The position numbers were made by a program, and so were the translations under genes. The notes beneath the pieces were generated by a model. That model was not told the origin of the DNA, did no database searches, and saw only the letters and a program-made list of their open reading frames with translations. Source: Apiospora phragmitis (Eukaryota > Ascomycota > Sordariomycetes > Amphisphaeriales > Apiosporaceae). Taken from it: a stretch of 64,000 nucleotides of DNA. The stretch covers positions 248,001-312,000 of the forward strand of contig JAQQWL010000011.1 of the NCBI GenBank assembly GCA_038363925.1, read 5' to 3'. Shown here piece by piece: positions 1 to 11,298 of the stretch; within the stretch, counting starts at the first letter, position 1, and every line of letters begins with the position of its first letter.

Positions 1-156
1 CCTCCCGCGTTCACGTCCAAGACCTTCTCCCACCCTTATCCACTCGTTCCAAGGTTGAATTCGTCTTTGGAGATCCAAACAAGAGACCTATAATTTTTTG
101 ATATTGGTTTAGCGAAGACAACTTCAGGAGAACTTGATCGGAAACATACACCCATC

Positions 157-1830
157 ATGGGTCAAGGACCAAGTTCGCCGTTGGCCGGCTGCCTCAACGC
201 CGTCTGCAACGGCCGCACCGGCTGCGTCGCGTATCCCGACACCCCACTCTACCAGGTCGCCTGGGTCAACCGCTACAACCTCGACATCCCCGTGAACCCC
301 GCCGCCGTGACCCGGCCAGACACGGCCGAAGATGTGGCCGGCTTCGTCAAATGCGCAGCCTCGAACAACGTCCAGGTGCAAGCCAAGTCGGGCGGGCACT
401 CCTATGCGTACGTTGCACGCCACACACCCACGATGCGGTTCCCTATACCCAGACTTTGATTCCCGATGAGCTAACATATGATGCCCTCCCTCCAGCAACT
501 TCGGCGTCGGAGGCAAAGATGGCGAGCTTGTCATCGACCTGAAGAACATGCAGCACTTCTCCATGGACACAAATACCTGGCAGGCCACCATCGGCGCCGG
601 CACGAAGCTCGGAGATGTCACCGACAGGCTCCACAAGAACGGCAAGAGGGCCATGGCCCATGGCACGTGCCCGGGCGTAGGCATTGGTGGGCATGCAACC
701 ATCGTGAGTTAGCTGAACTCCAATTTTATGCGCAATATGCTGACTATTGTTCTTTCCAGGGTGGCCTAGGTCCCTCGTCGCGCATGTGGGGATCTTGTCT
801 TGACCACGTAATGGAGGTTGAGGTGGTGACGGCCGACGGCAAGATCCAGCGGGCCAGCGAAAAGGAAAACTCCGACTTGTTCTTCGTATGTGCATCCATC
901 CATGGCGAGCGAGCAGAACTAACTCATGATGAATAGGCTCTGAAGGGTGCTGGCGCAAGCTATGGCGTCATCACTGAATTCGTCATGAAGACTCATCCCG
1001 AACCCGGCAGTGTCGTCCAGTACAGCTTCTCGTTGACTTTCGGAAAACATGCAGACATGGCCGACGTCTTCGAGCAGTGGCAGACGCTGATCGGCGACCC
1101 GGACCTCGACCGCCGGTTCGGCACCGAGATCGTCATGCACGAGCTCGGCCTCATCATCACGGCCACCTTCTACGGCACCGAGGACGAGTTCAAGGCGACG
1201 GGCATCCCGGACAAGATCCCCAAGGGCAAGATCTCGGTCGTGATCGACGACTGGCTCGCGGTGCTGACGCAGCAGGCGCAGGACGCGGCCCTGTACCTGT
1301 CGGACATCCGCAGCGCCTTCACGGCGCGCAGCCTGGCCTTCAAGAGCGACGAACTGATGTCGAAAGACGGCATCTCCAAAATGATGAAGTACCTCGACGA
1401 CCAGGACCGCGGCACGCTCATCTGGTTCCTCATCTTTGACGCGAGCGGCGGCGCTATCGGCGACGTGCCGATGAACGCGACGGCGTACTCGCACCGCGAC
1501 AAGGTCATGTTCTGCCAGGGCTACGGCATCGGCATCCCGACGCTGACGCAGACGACCAAGGACTTCATGAACGGCCTCATCGACACCATCCAGGGTACGG
1601 TGCCGCAGACCCTCACCACCTACCCGGGCTACGTCGACCCGCAGCTCGGCGCCGGCGCGCAGCAGTCGTACTGGGGGCCCAACCTCGACGCGCTCGGCCG
1701 GATCAAGTCGCAGTGGGATCCCAAAGACATGTTCCACAATCCCCAGAGCGTCGCGCCCCTTACGCTCAATGCGCGCCAGGAGTCGTCGGCAGCTAGCAGC
1801 ATTAACAAGCGACTGCTGCGCATACTGTGA
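157..1830 (+). CDS. FAD-linked oligosaccharide oxidase-like protein (AA7/BBE type)
   Basis: Four exons join cleanly: 157-407, 496-703, 760-885 and 937-1830, with donors GTACGT, GTGAGT and GTATGT, giving 492 residues, the usual length for the family. The PCMH-type FAD domain contains SGGHSY (His81) and GTCPGVGIGGH (Cys142). In glucooligosaccharide oxidases a His and a Cys about 60 residues apart bind FAD by two covalent bonds, and that spacing is kept here. The C-terminus has the berberine-bridge-like YWGPNLDALGRIKSQWDP segment. Family members oxidise the reducing end of oligosaccharides or tailor secondary metabolites. The first ATG in a good context was used; no signal peptide is visible from it, so either the protein is intracellular or an upstream exon was missed. 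No frame breaks. The family is secure, the substrate is not. Confidence 0.88.
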
Positions 1831-3276
1831 AACCGAAGCCGCTTGTAACGTGACAACGGCGCAGCAGCTTTCTCGCTAAAGGAATATGGAGAAGTGGAGG
1901 AAGGAACCTAAGAACTGCTTGCTTTTCAATTCTTATGATTGTACGACTTTTTATTCTTCATGTTGTTATGCTTTTTTGATACCCGGATGCCTAATTAGCT
2001 AGACTAATAACAGCAATGATCAACACCTGCCGTATGTCCTATCAGGTCTCTCAGGCTTTTGGTTCAGCTCATCACTATTCGTTAGTGCGTGCATGCCACC
2101 CTGGATCCCTTGTCTCATTAGCGTGCTATTGGTATAGCTATGCCTGTCTGAACGCTAGCTGAGCATGCGAGTTTGGAAGGTTGTTTCCTAAATGGACGAC
2201 ATGTTTGATTGCTTTTGCCGCCATTTGATTTTTCCTCTCGTAGCGGGTGTGCCATGTTTTACATCGTACGCATCGTGGTTTCGCAGCGTAACCTAGGTTT
2301 GTTTACGCATGCCAGCCACAAGCAGTCTTATGCCAGTCGTCCCGGCTCAAACTGTCATGGGGTGTTGTTATGTGTGCCGCGACCGCGCGGTTATCACTTC
2401 TTTCGCCTTTGCGGAAACGATGTTTGCTAATTACTGCCCAGTCTACACTGACACCGACTAATTCTCTCTCGCAACTTTCTATCACCTTGACTACCTGGCT
2501 GAGTCCATAACTAAAGCATCGATTGATTTGACCCGGGAAGGGACGCCCAAGGGGGATGGCTTTATGGTTGTGACTCTGGGTTGAACAGCTTCTTTGGGCC
2601 CATCCGTGTGTCCAACCTCGCGACGCCAATGGCCAGAGGCCAAAACCAAAAGCTATTGGTATGCGGCACATGCCACAACACATCAACATTCGCCTCATCG
2701 TATTGTTGGCCAGTTTGACCAGAGTTTCGTGGTGGCGTCCAAGCTCCGTGATCTTGGATGTCGGGCCGACATGGCGCATCGGAGTCCCAAACATGGTGCA
2801 TTGGGTCCTGGCCCCCGACTGCTTGGTCGCACAGCGCCGCGACGGTACGATCGCTCCCCATCGTCGCCTCCCATCGTTGCTTTCGCCCGAGATAGCCTGG
2901 GCTGGGCATACATGCCACCGCCGTCACGCACACTTTTGGTGCGGTTCCCGCCCGACATGGGTTTTCTTTTCTTCTATCGCCCATTGGCTTTTTGGATATG
3001 TATTTGGGTAGTTGTTGTTCAGTCCATCGATGGGACTTGCGCGAATGGCGACCCCGACTCTCTCCGTCAATTGAGGTCGGTCACGGCTCAAGCCTACACG
3101 ATGAGCGACACACACCGCCGAGCACCTCGCTCGCCACCGCCGCCATCTCGATCTCTATTGACGTGGGGATACACGAGCTTCAGAACCTTCTCAGGGCGGA
3201 AGCATGTCTTCAATCCAATTGCTTGATATGCCACTCGGGCCCAAAAATGTGAGGAACAGCAAAAAAAGAAAACCTT
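1831..3276. other. intergenic region, no gene recognised
   Basis: Holds the 3' region of the oxidase gene and about 1.4 kb of ordinary-composition sequence. Open frames on both strands (for example 2594-3226) overlap each other and match no family or splice pattern that I recognise. Confidence 0.5.
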
Positions 3277-3345
3277 GCATCAGCCGTGAATCGAACACGG
3301 GCCCATCGATGGCAACGATGGATTTTACCACTAAACCACTGATGC
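3277..3345 (-). tRNA. tRNA-Gly (GCC)
   Basis: The minus strand folds as a cloverleaf. The acceptor GCATCAG pairs with CTGATGC, the anticodon stem CATCG/CGATG encloses TTGCCAT (anticodon GCC), and the T-arm is CCGTG-TTCGATT-CACGG. A T-rich pol III terminator follows at about 3262-3268 on the minus strand. The variable loop is 3 nt, one shorter than in the sister gene at 56640. Most of the D- and anticodon-arm sequence is identical between the two; acceptor and T-stems differ by compensated changes. Confidence 0.92.
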
Positions 3346-4574
3346 ATTCTCGGAAGATTTGGTTGCGGATACGGTTTTATGTATTACGATTAGTTATATA
3401 GGTCTGGTGAGACTCAATAAGCCAAGTTGTTATCATGTGCCATGTCACTTTGGTGGGTGGGCAACCGACAACGAAGCCACTGCATGATAAGGATTTGGCC
3501 GCCACTGCTATCCAGCGCTAGGGAGGATTGATTGCCTCGCTAGATATGTAACGACACAATCCTCTCTCATGAAAGCAATCAACAGGACCGGCGGGCTGTA
3601 TGGCAAGGCGAAACAGAGCTCGCTGGCGTGCGATTCCCCTATTTGATCTCGCGCATCCTAAATCAAGTTGGTCTTTCTCCCAGCCTCATGAGAACTGGAT
3701 TTCGATTGCGACGATGGAAAACTGGTAAGAAGATAGGGCCCACAGCTCTGTCTTCTTCGGAATAGGGGCTTGGTCCGGAGGGGCCTAGGACACCAGCCAG
3801 ATACCTGTAATCACATCACAAACGGTTCTGCACCGCCGTAACTTGATAGATAGAATCCTAGAATCAAACATAGGAGGTAGCTACTGTCTTATTTCAAGAC
3901 CCGGGACTCCAAATTTCGTGTGTTGGGCCGACATGTGGCAAGTTTCCGGACGTCGTAGCGGCTTCCTGACAAAGCCCATGATCAGTGGTTCTCCGGTATG
4001 TTGGTATCATAAACTGCTTGTTGATGACTCCTTCTCTTGGTCTTGTAAGGAAAGATTGCCTAGGTGGTGCTGATGAGCCTGCTATGTTCCCCTGTGTAAA
4101 TCTCAGCATGCGTATAATAATGCATGCAGCGAACCACCGAAGCTGGCAATCAGGGTCGCTTGTCAAAAGCAAGTGACATGTCTGATTGCTCCTAAACTCA
4201 TTGCTATCTGGTGGTAGCAACTTTTTTCCTTCTGTTAGTCTTTTGATTCTACGTGGACGGGCTAAAGTTAAAAGGAGAAAGCTTCGTCTTGGACGTGGGT
4301 GATCTTCTATCCTATGCTACCTTTGACCCATATCCTTAGCAGGCAGCGGGGATATCTTTTCATCCTGATTTATATATTACCAGAGAGAGTGGTAGCATAT
4401 TTCAATTTCAAACTAAACACCCTCCTTCTTATGAACTACTCTCGAGAATTATTGAGACCGTGTATTTCTACCACAATAATACCATCACCACTTTTCCACT
4501 CTAATCAACACCACCGAACTCCTTTTCACAGGACTACCATATCATACCTACACAGAGATACCACACACGAAACA
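3346..4574. other. intergenic region with 5' leader of the first 2EXR gene
   Basis: No gene recognised in 3346-4250. From about 4300 the sequence becomes A/C-rich and pyrimidine-rich, as expected of a promoter and leader, with a TATA-like TTTATATATT near 4369. The long in-frame extension upstream of 4575 is leader, not protein. Confidence 0.5.
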
Positions 4575-5586
4575 ATGGCCCCATCAACGTTCCCGCAATT
4601 CACCCGCCTCTCCCCCGAGCTCCAGGCCATGGTCTGGCAGGAGTTCGCCCGTGACGAGGCCGCCAGCCGGATCGTCGTCACGCACAACGAGCAGCGGATC
4701 TACGAGGACGGCGAGCGGCGGCGCGCGGACCTGCGCATCATGCCGCTGAAGCGGCTCGTGAGCCCCCTCCTCACCGTCTGCTTCCAGGCCCGCGAGGCGG
4801 CGCTGCGGCACTACCGGACGCGCGTTGAGGTGTTCGAGCGGCCGTCCCCCGTGCCGTGTGTCCTTCCCAACAGTGGCAGGTCTTGGGCCGCGAACCTCGA
4901 GTTCCTGGTCTGCTACCGGGCCAAGACCCTGATGGACGTGGAGGGCGAGGGGGCGATGTTGACGGAGGAAGATGAGCCGCAACTCGAGCCTCAGCCTCGC
5001 GGCTGCGTCTACCTCGACCTGGAGAGCGACCGCTTCCTGATCTTTGAGCAATGGTGCTGGTCCTCTGGGGTCTGGCAGCACTACGGGTTCAGGGCACTGT
5101 CGGACGCCATCGACGACGCGCGGGATCACAGTGGCCGCATGGGCCGCGCCGACTTGGACGCGCTCCTGGAACGCCGCCCGCCAGTGCTCCGGAACGCTTC
5201 GATCAAGCTACTGGACGAGGTCCTGCAGCAGATCCGCCATGTGGTCATCGACGACCACGTATCCGCCGGGGAAGGAGAAGAGGAAGGAGGAAACGGAAGC
5301 GGAAGCGGAGGCCAAATCAATCCGCCTGCAGCGGTGGATGCTGATGATGAGTCTTCTACCGCGATCCAGAACACCCTGCCGAGGGCCTTCTCGCCCGAGG
5401 GATCGTCTCTGGGGCTACTTGGTCACCGAGGAGAGGGCCCGCTGCTTCTTCGACGACCTCGAGGACAAGGGGCCCGGGCACCTTAATATCAAGAAGGCGA
5501 AGATGGTCCGTGGGCCGGGTGATGAGGAAGACGTGAAGAGGTATCTTGATTGGGACGACATTGATGCCCAGGATATACAGGGATGA
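4575..5586 (+). CDS. 2EXR-domain-like protein, paralogue 1
   Basis: The start at 4575 (ACAATGG) gives an N-terminus FPQFTRLSPELQAMVWQEF, which fits the fungal 2EXR pattern (F..L..E....IW), a domain of unknown function. It continues with IMPLKRLVSPLLTVCFQARE and, further on, PPVLRNAS, both shared with the paralogues at 6395 and 13303. The last block, WGY-(8)-RCFFDDLEDKGPGHL (from 5410), lies in another frame. The join could be a 73-nt intron (5259-5331, GT...CAG, which restores phase) or a one-base frameshift in the acidic, Gly-rich stretch. Length is 312 residues if spliced. This is the best preserved of the three copies. Function unknown; no catalytic motif seen. Confidence 0.65.
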
Positions 5587-6394
5587 TATGTTTTTCACTG
5601 GTTGCGTAGGGAGATGTTCGGTATACGCCAGGTCTATTTCGAAGCTTTCTGAGACATACGCAGTTACCTGTCTACTTTCAATCCAATGTACCCGTTCCCG
5701 TTTATCATCTCTCGCAACCCAGATCCTCTTACGTGTATCAGAGCTAAGCATAACCACTGGCGATCAATTTTGCTCATTGTTCCGTCCATCTTGCTTGTCA
5801 TTGCCTTCAGTGTCAGGGCTCGGGCTGTTAATATCCAAGAGCGAGAAGAGCTAGAAGTGGTGCTCTAGGCATAATTAAACGCGTCGTGAATAATTACTGC
5901 CTACCTTAATCAGCTCCGGAAACGAAACAGCACTAGGTATGAGTACGCGAGTGTCCCACTGAGCAAGAGCGTGAGGGGGTGAGATTCAGGACCAGACAGG
6001 GTACGGCAGGTGTGAGGAAGATGTGTTGAAGATGTGGTGAGTGAGTGACATTTTGGGTAGTAATTACTAGAGGAGAGAACAACCTTAACTTCAGTACAGA
6101 TGCTTATTAAATACAATCAGTAGTGTCATTCTCGAAACTGTATAAATACCTACCTGTTTCTTTACTTAACCTGCCCTTTCTTTTTCCCTCTCTTTTTCTT
6201 GCGATCGCCGAACTGAAAATCACCAACAGCACAAGCAGACTCAACTTCGTCAACTTTGCTCACAATATCAAACCTGGTATCCGCATTGACATCCTTTCAG
6301 AAGAAATTTTTCGTGCTCACCACTTAATAAGTTGTTCTCGTCCGATCACGGCTCTTTCTTCGACTAATGCGTCAAAGCATCCCCGAAAATCATC
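5587..6394. other. intergenic region between 2EXR paralogues 1 and 2
   Basis: 3' region of paralogue 1, then the promoter and leader of paralogue 2. A TATAAATA box lies near 6141, followed by a pyrimidine-rich tract around 6160-6200. No other gene seen. Confidence 0.5.
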
Positions 6395-7353
6395 ATGACG
6401 ACCCTTGACGCCAGCATGTCACAGCAAGAGGGCCCCGCCACTTTCCACCCGTTCCCGCGTTTGCCCGACGAGTTGAAAATGATGGTCTAGAATCGCTTTG
6501 TCGAGGCTGAGGCAGCCCGCCGAATCGTCATTCTCCACACAACCGTTGGCCGAGACAACCCCGAGGGTCCCCTGCCGCCCGATATGCTGCTGGACCTGAA
6601 GGTGCTGGCGGACAGAGACTGGAGTGGCGGGAACCCGCGACGATATGCTCATCGACATCCAGGCGGACGCGGCTCGTCACCGAGGCTGCGTATACCTGAA
6701 CCTATCGACCGACAGGTTCCTACTGTTTGCGCAGTGGTGCCGGGAATCTTACGGACTCCGGGCCTTCTCGGCGGTCTTGGACGACTTCAAGTACCACAGC
6801 ATCCCCTTCGGCGTCGAGAAGCTGCTGGCGCGCCCACCCCCGGTGCTCCGCAACGCCTCCGCGCCGCTGCCAAAGGACGTTACTGCCGGCATACGCCAAA
6901 CGGTGTTCCCGTGTAACCCTCGGGGCCAGTGGATAGACCCGGCCCGCTGGTGGCTGTACGAAGACCAAGTTTTCGCCAACGTGCCGGGAATTTTCATTAT
7001 TCGCAATCGAGAACGGCGCCTTCGAGTCCCCCGCGTAGGCTAGAAATTTGCCGAACGCTTTCGAGCCCATGAGTTCCTCTGCTGACTCTTCTGATGATGA
7101 CTCTTCTGATGATGACTCTTCTGATGATGACTCTTCTGATGCTGGCTCGTCCGACGCTGGCTCTGACGCTGGCTCGTCTTCCGAAGTTCCTCCCTCCGGT
7201 CCCGTTACGTGGGGATTCCGTGCCACAGACGAGATGTACCGCACCTTCTTCGATGATATTGAAGACAAGGGCCCAGAGCACTTGCTTATCCAGAGGGTGG
7301 TGCAGAAGGCGGATGTTCCTGGTGAAAACGACTGGGACCTCGTGTGGGCGTAA
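6395..7353 (+). pseudogene. 2EXR-domain-like paralogue 2, degraded
   Basis: From ATG 6395 the frame reads FHPFPRLPDELKMMV and then hits TAG at 6488-6490, where paralogue 1 has the conserved Trp. After the stop it continues NRFVEAEAARRIVILH, clearly the same protein. The segment matching IMPLKRL...RHY of the other copies is missing, so an internal deletion is inferred. The later parts, RGCVYLNLSTDRFLLFAQWC (about 6680-6740), PPVLRNAS, and WGF-(8)-RTFFDDIEDKGPEHL (from 7210), lie in different frames, and further stops occur at 7036-7045. A run of 15-bp GACTCTTCTGATGAT units (about 7083-7140) encodes an Asp/Ser tract. Several independent lesions make this a pseudogene even if some single-base shifts are assembly errors. 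Confidence 0.8.
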
Positions 7354-7831
7354 GCTAGGCTATTATAAGCTGACCTCAAGTACCTTCCTGTCACCACTGG
7401 ATTCCCTCGGGGCTATCGCAACTCGGCGAGATCTCAGTGATTGGTTGCCCTCCTATCCATGGATACACACACTTCCTGACGTGTCAGAATGCCCTGGCAT
7501 TGTCAAGAACACTGGCCCGCACGCACGAGGGTTGCGTGTGTTCATACTCAGATATTGTAGTACGGGGTTAGACATATTATTAGGACGCCGGTGAGCGTCT
7601 ATATATAGCTCAAGAGCAGAACTGTATTAATCCAGACCTATAAACTCATTTTTTAACCCTTCTTATGCGTATAATCACTTAAGTAGTATACTTAAATAAA
7701 TAGTAGTAGAGCTAATAGTTATATTATAAATGTGCTAAAGATGTGATGGGTAGGTGGTTACGACAGTGCTTAAAACCTGAATAATAGCAGGTTAGACAAG
7801 ATTATTTTATTAAATATACTTAAATAATTAC
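7354..7831. other. intergenic flank of the transposon, increasingly AT-rich
   Basis: No gene. Composition slides from normal to AT-rich over about 7600-7831, before the left terminal repeat begins. The right flank of the same element shows no such slide. Confidence 0.6.
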
Positions 7832-7833
7832 TA

Positions 7834-7877
7834 AGCCAGCTAACGGTGCTACGATCACTTTATATAATAGCGACCCT
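7834..7877 (+). repeat. left terminal inverted repeat of the pogo-like element
   Basis: 44 bp starting AGCCAGCTAACGGTGCTACG. It pairs with 12855-12898 with 37 of 44 positions identical; all seven differences are transitions toward A/T in this arm. Confidence 0.88.
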
Positions 7878-8115
7878 TAAATTTAAATAGCCTTTAATAA
7901 TACTATATATAAATTAGTATATAAACTAGTTAAATTTTAATTTATAGTTAATTAAATAATATTATCTTTTTTTTAATAAGTTATAAACTTAACGAGTTAA
8001 TATTATAACGCGCGATTTAAAATATTATAAATAGCTTATTAATAAAATAAGCCGCCGAGAAGTATAATATCCCTAGAATAATTCTAAAGGCTTAGATTCA
8101 CGCTCGTAAGATTAT

Positions 8116-8323
8116 TATTAAATAGGCTCTCGTACGTACGGTGGTTCCGGTTTTAATCGGGGTTTAATTATTCTTATTCTATTATTTATATTTATTTTTA
8201 ATACGAGCTACGAGGGGTATTATATGCCCCTTTTAATAAAATAAAAAAGGGGTTTATACGCGTAGGTACGTAATACTTTTTTTTAAAGTAATATAAAAAA
8301 CCTTAATTCTTGTTATTTTAATA
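8116..8323. repeat. left long terminal repeat
   Basis: About 208 bp, nearly colinear with 11087-11293. Shared blocks include TTCCGGTTTTAATCG, TTTTTAATACGAGCTA and CCCCTTTTAATAAAATA. Differences between the two LTRs are mostly transitions. Confidence 0.85.
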
Positions 8324-10029
8324 CTAGTAACTTTTTATTTTAATAATAAATTTAGTTAACTCCCTTTATTAAGACGAGTCTTTCCGCCGTAAAGGTTTTA
8401 TACGAATAGGTTACGTTAATTCGGTATTTAATACCTGTTTAAGCTGTATAAATAATATTATATTTTCTTAATATTATTTTTATTAAATAGTAAATCTTTT
8501 TAATTAATTATTTTAATTATTTAATAATAATAACGGTATTAAATTTTTTTTTATATATTAACGTGTTTTCTTTCCCGTTATAAATTAAAAAGAATTATTT
8601 AAAAATAATAATAGTAATAAATACGCGCTTTTATATATTAAATTACGTTATACTTTATTAAAAATCGTATCTTTTTTTTACTCGCCGTATAAGTCCAGCC
8701 GCTCGATATACGCTTTTATATATACGGTGAGGCTATTCGTTAAAATTATTTACTCGAGGGCTTTATTTAGGGATTTTGGATTAGGCGTTTATAGGGTTAT
8801 TTTAGCCGTCGACTTAATAGATTCCTAAAATCTCCTTTTTTTTATATAATTCTCGGAGCGATATAATATTAATTATTAGTTTTTTTCGTTCGTTATTCTT
8901 AATTTAATTAAATATTCGTTAAATAAATATCCTCGTTAATAAGTTAATAATAAAACGCGGCGTCCATTAAGTAAATAATGCTTTATTATACGTTTTTTAG
9001 ATCGAAATAATTATACTCCTTTTCGTTATTTTTTAACTCCTCCTTTTTACCTTCCTAGTTTCGGACGAAATCCCCGTATTCTTTTTAGGTAAGGAAATCT
9101 TATCCCACATTATTACACGCTTAGAAATATTAGATTATTATACGGGTTCGCTTTTTAATTAAGTAATTTATTAATTAATAGCTTTATTTATAATAAATTC
9201 GGCAGGTTCTTTATTTAAACTACCGGTTCTTATATAATAACTTTAATTAAAAAGTGTTAACGAGTTATTAATTACCTTTTTATTTTAATAATTAATTATT
9301 ATATAATAATTTATTATTATAAATTAATCGGTTTTTTATATATAATTATTTATAAACCGTTTATTAATTAAATATATATTTTTAACCGGGTATTAATATA
9401 ATTCCTTCGTTAAATATTATTTTAAGATCTTTTAATCCGTTATTATATTTAATAATATATAAAAATTCGAGAATAACGCTTTATATATTAGCTTTTAATA
9501 AATAAAAGTTAATAAAAGTTTTAAAACTTTTTAATAAATTTTTATAACGGAGGTATAAAAAGCGATCTCTTTTTCGAATCCTTTTTCGAAGGCTCGTTAT
9601 ACGAACTAGAACTTATTTAGTAAGATTTTTAAAATTTTAATAAATTATTTCTCGGCGTTCTTATTTTTTATTTATATAAAAGAGGTTATTATTTAATTTA
9701 TAAAATATTATATATAATTTATTATTATATTAAAATACGAATTTATTAAATAATATATCTCGTTTTATTTCTTTTCGAGTTTGATATAATTAAAATAAAA
9801 TACCTCCGCACGGCTAGAAAAAATATTTAAAAAAACTGTATAGTATTAGTTTTTTAATATATCTAGCCGTCGGCATATTCCGATAAATATCCGTACTCTA
9901 TTATAAAAGATGTTGTACGGCTTGCCGGTATAGTTCTTTTCCTTCTTTTATACTTTCGAGAAAGTAACGACCTTATTTTAATCGATTTTACCGTTATAAA
10001 TAACTCGGTTTAAAAAGATATCGTATTCC

Positions 10030-10345
10030 GTGATATACGCTGGACTAGATAATCGTGCCGTCTGGTCCGGCGGTATCGGAGTCGGAGAAGGAAAAAGGAT
10101 AATGTCTTGCGACGCTTGGGTGCTTAAGAATCCAGGGTTAGACGTCGGGCCTAGAGTATTTAAGACTCCGGGATTGAACGTCGGTCTTAGAGTACCCTGT
10201 GGTGTCGCGGACGATTGCTCCGTACGGAGACCGGGTATCTCTCGCTTAGGCGGCGGTTCTTCGATTGTCTGTTCTCGGGAAGAGTATAGAACATCCTCTT
10301 TTCGGGTTTCCGAAGTCGGTTCTGCTGGTCGGTCCTATTAATATA
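10030..10345 (-). other. GC-normal island inside the LTR element (likely pol linker)
   Basis: This is the only part of the 5-kb block with normal base composition. Read on the minus strand it stays open and gives a Pro/Thr/Ser/Asn-rich stretch containing a tandem repeat, PTFNPGVLNTLG then PTSNPGFLSTQ. Linkers of this type separate integrase and reverse transcriptase in copia-like polyproteins; that assignment is inference. The plus-strand open frame over the same bases is probably its shadow. Confidence 0.45.
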
Positions 10346-11086
10346 TAGGATTAGCCGGTAATACTAAACTTATAAGCTTAATTTTAAAAGATCCGTTTAT
10401 TAATATATCGACTCCGTATTTTTTAAAGTAATTAAAAAGCTCTTTTTAAAATATATAATTAATTTAACCGAATTAATATTTAGTTTATTCGTTAAACTTT
10501 ATAATAAACGACTTTTTAAAAAAGGTCCCCTTTATTTTTAATATATAATATTTTAAAAAGTATTATATAAAATATATTATAAATAATTTAAGTATTATTT
10601 TTTTAAAAAGTATATTTAAAGGTTTAAATTTTTAAAAAACGAGGTTAACGTTCTTTTTTTAAACTATTAAAAAAATCCCGGTATTTTAAAAAACTTTTTC
10701 GTATATAAATAATTTAAAATCTAAAGTTATCGGTTTATCTAAATTCGGTATATTCGGGCTCGATCTCGATTCGCCGACCGTAATTAATTTTATTTTAATA
10801 AGGGTTATCGTTTTATAAATTATACGATAAGGTTATTTAAGTATATAATTATATATAGCTTAGCTAGTTTCGCATATAATTCGGAACCTAGTCTCCTCTT
10901 TATAATATATACTCGGAAAAAGGGGTTCCTCCTCGTACGGTTAATTCAATTCGGCTTTTCTTCCGAATCTCTAACGGGCGGAAATTCTCAGGGCTCTTTA
11001 ATACGGTCGCCCTTACGTCGGTAAAAGCGTAAAATCGTTTTTTTACTCTTATTAATCTATAATCGCTACAGGTAATTATTAATTAA

Positions 11087-11293
11087 TATTAAATAAGCTC
11101 TCGTATATATAATAATTCCGGTTTTAATCGAGGTTTAATCGTTCTTATTTTATTATTTATATTTATTTTTAATACGAGCTATAAAGGGTATCGTATACCC
11201 CTTTTAATAAAATACGAAAGGGGTTCGTACGCATAAGTACGTAGCACCCCTTTTAAAGTAATATAGAAAACCTCAGTTCTTGCTATTCTAATA
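11087..11293. repeat. right long terminal repeat
   Basis: About 207 bp, the partner of 8116-8323. It is slightly less AT-shifted in places, for example GTAGCACCCCTTTTAAAG here against GTAATACTTTTTTTTAAAG in the left copy. Confidence 0.85.
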
Positions 11294-11298
11294 ATTAT

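Larger units (their letters stand above)
8116..11293 (-). mobile_element. LTR retrotransposon nested in the pogo-like element, RIP-degraded
   Basis: Direct repeats of about 208 bp (8116-8323 and 11087-11293) bound a 3.2-kb unit. Both start TATTAAATA and end in ATA, as expected if the canonical TG...CA ends had suffered RIP. The pentamer ATTAT directly flanks the element on both sides (8111-8115 and 11294-11298); it is low in complexity, but it fits a 5-bp target duplication. Removing the element plus one ATTAT puts the transposase fragments on either side in the same frame. A better preserved island (about 10030-10345) reads openly on the minus strand as a Pro/Thr/Ser-rich linker, so the minus strand is probably coding. 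A Ty1/copia type is possible but not shown. Confidence 0.8.

Noticed and set aside
919..1737. 272-residue open frame on the minus strand
   Set aside because: Antisense of the FAD oxidase last exon.
7083..7140. Short tandem repeat resembling a repeat array
   Set aside because: In-frame 15-bp units encoding an Asp/Ser tract of the 2EXR pseudogene. There are no spacers and this is not a prokaryote, so it is not a CRISPR array.
8116..11293. Terminal repeats of the LTR unit as chance AT-rich similarity
   Set aside because: The similarity runs about 208 bp colinearly and includes GC-containing blocks such as TTCCGG and AATACGAGCT. Flanking pentamers match, and removal restores a transposase frame.
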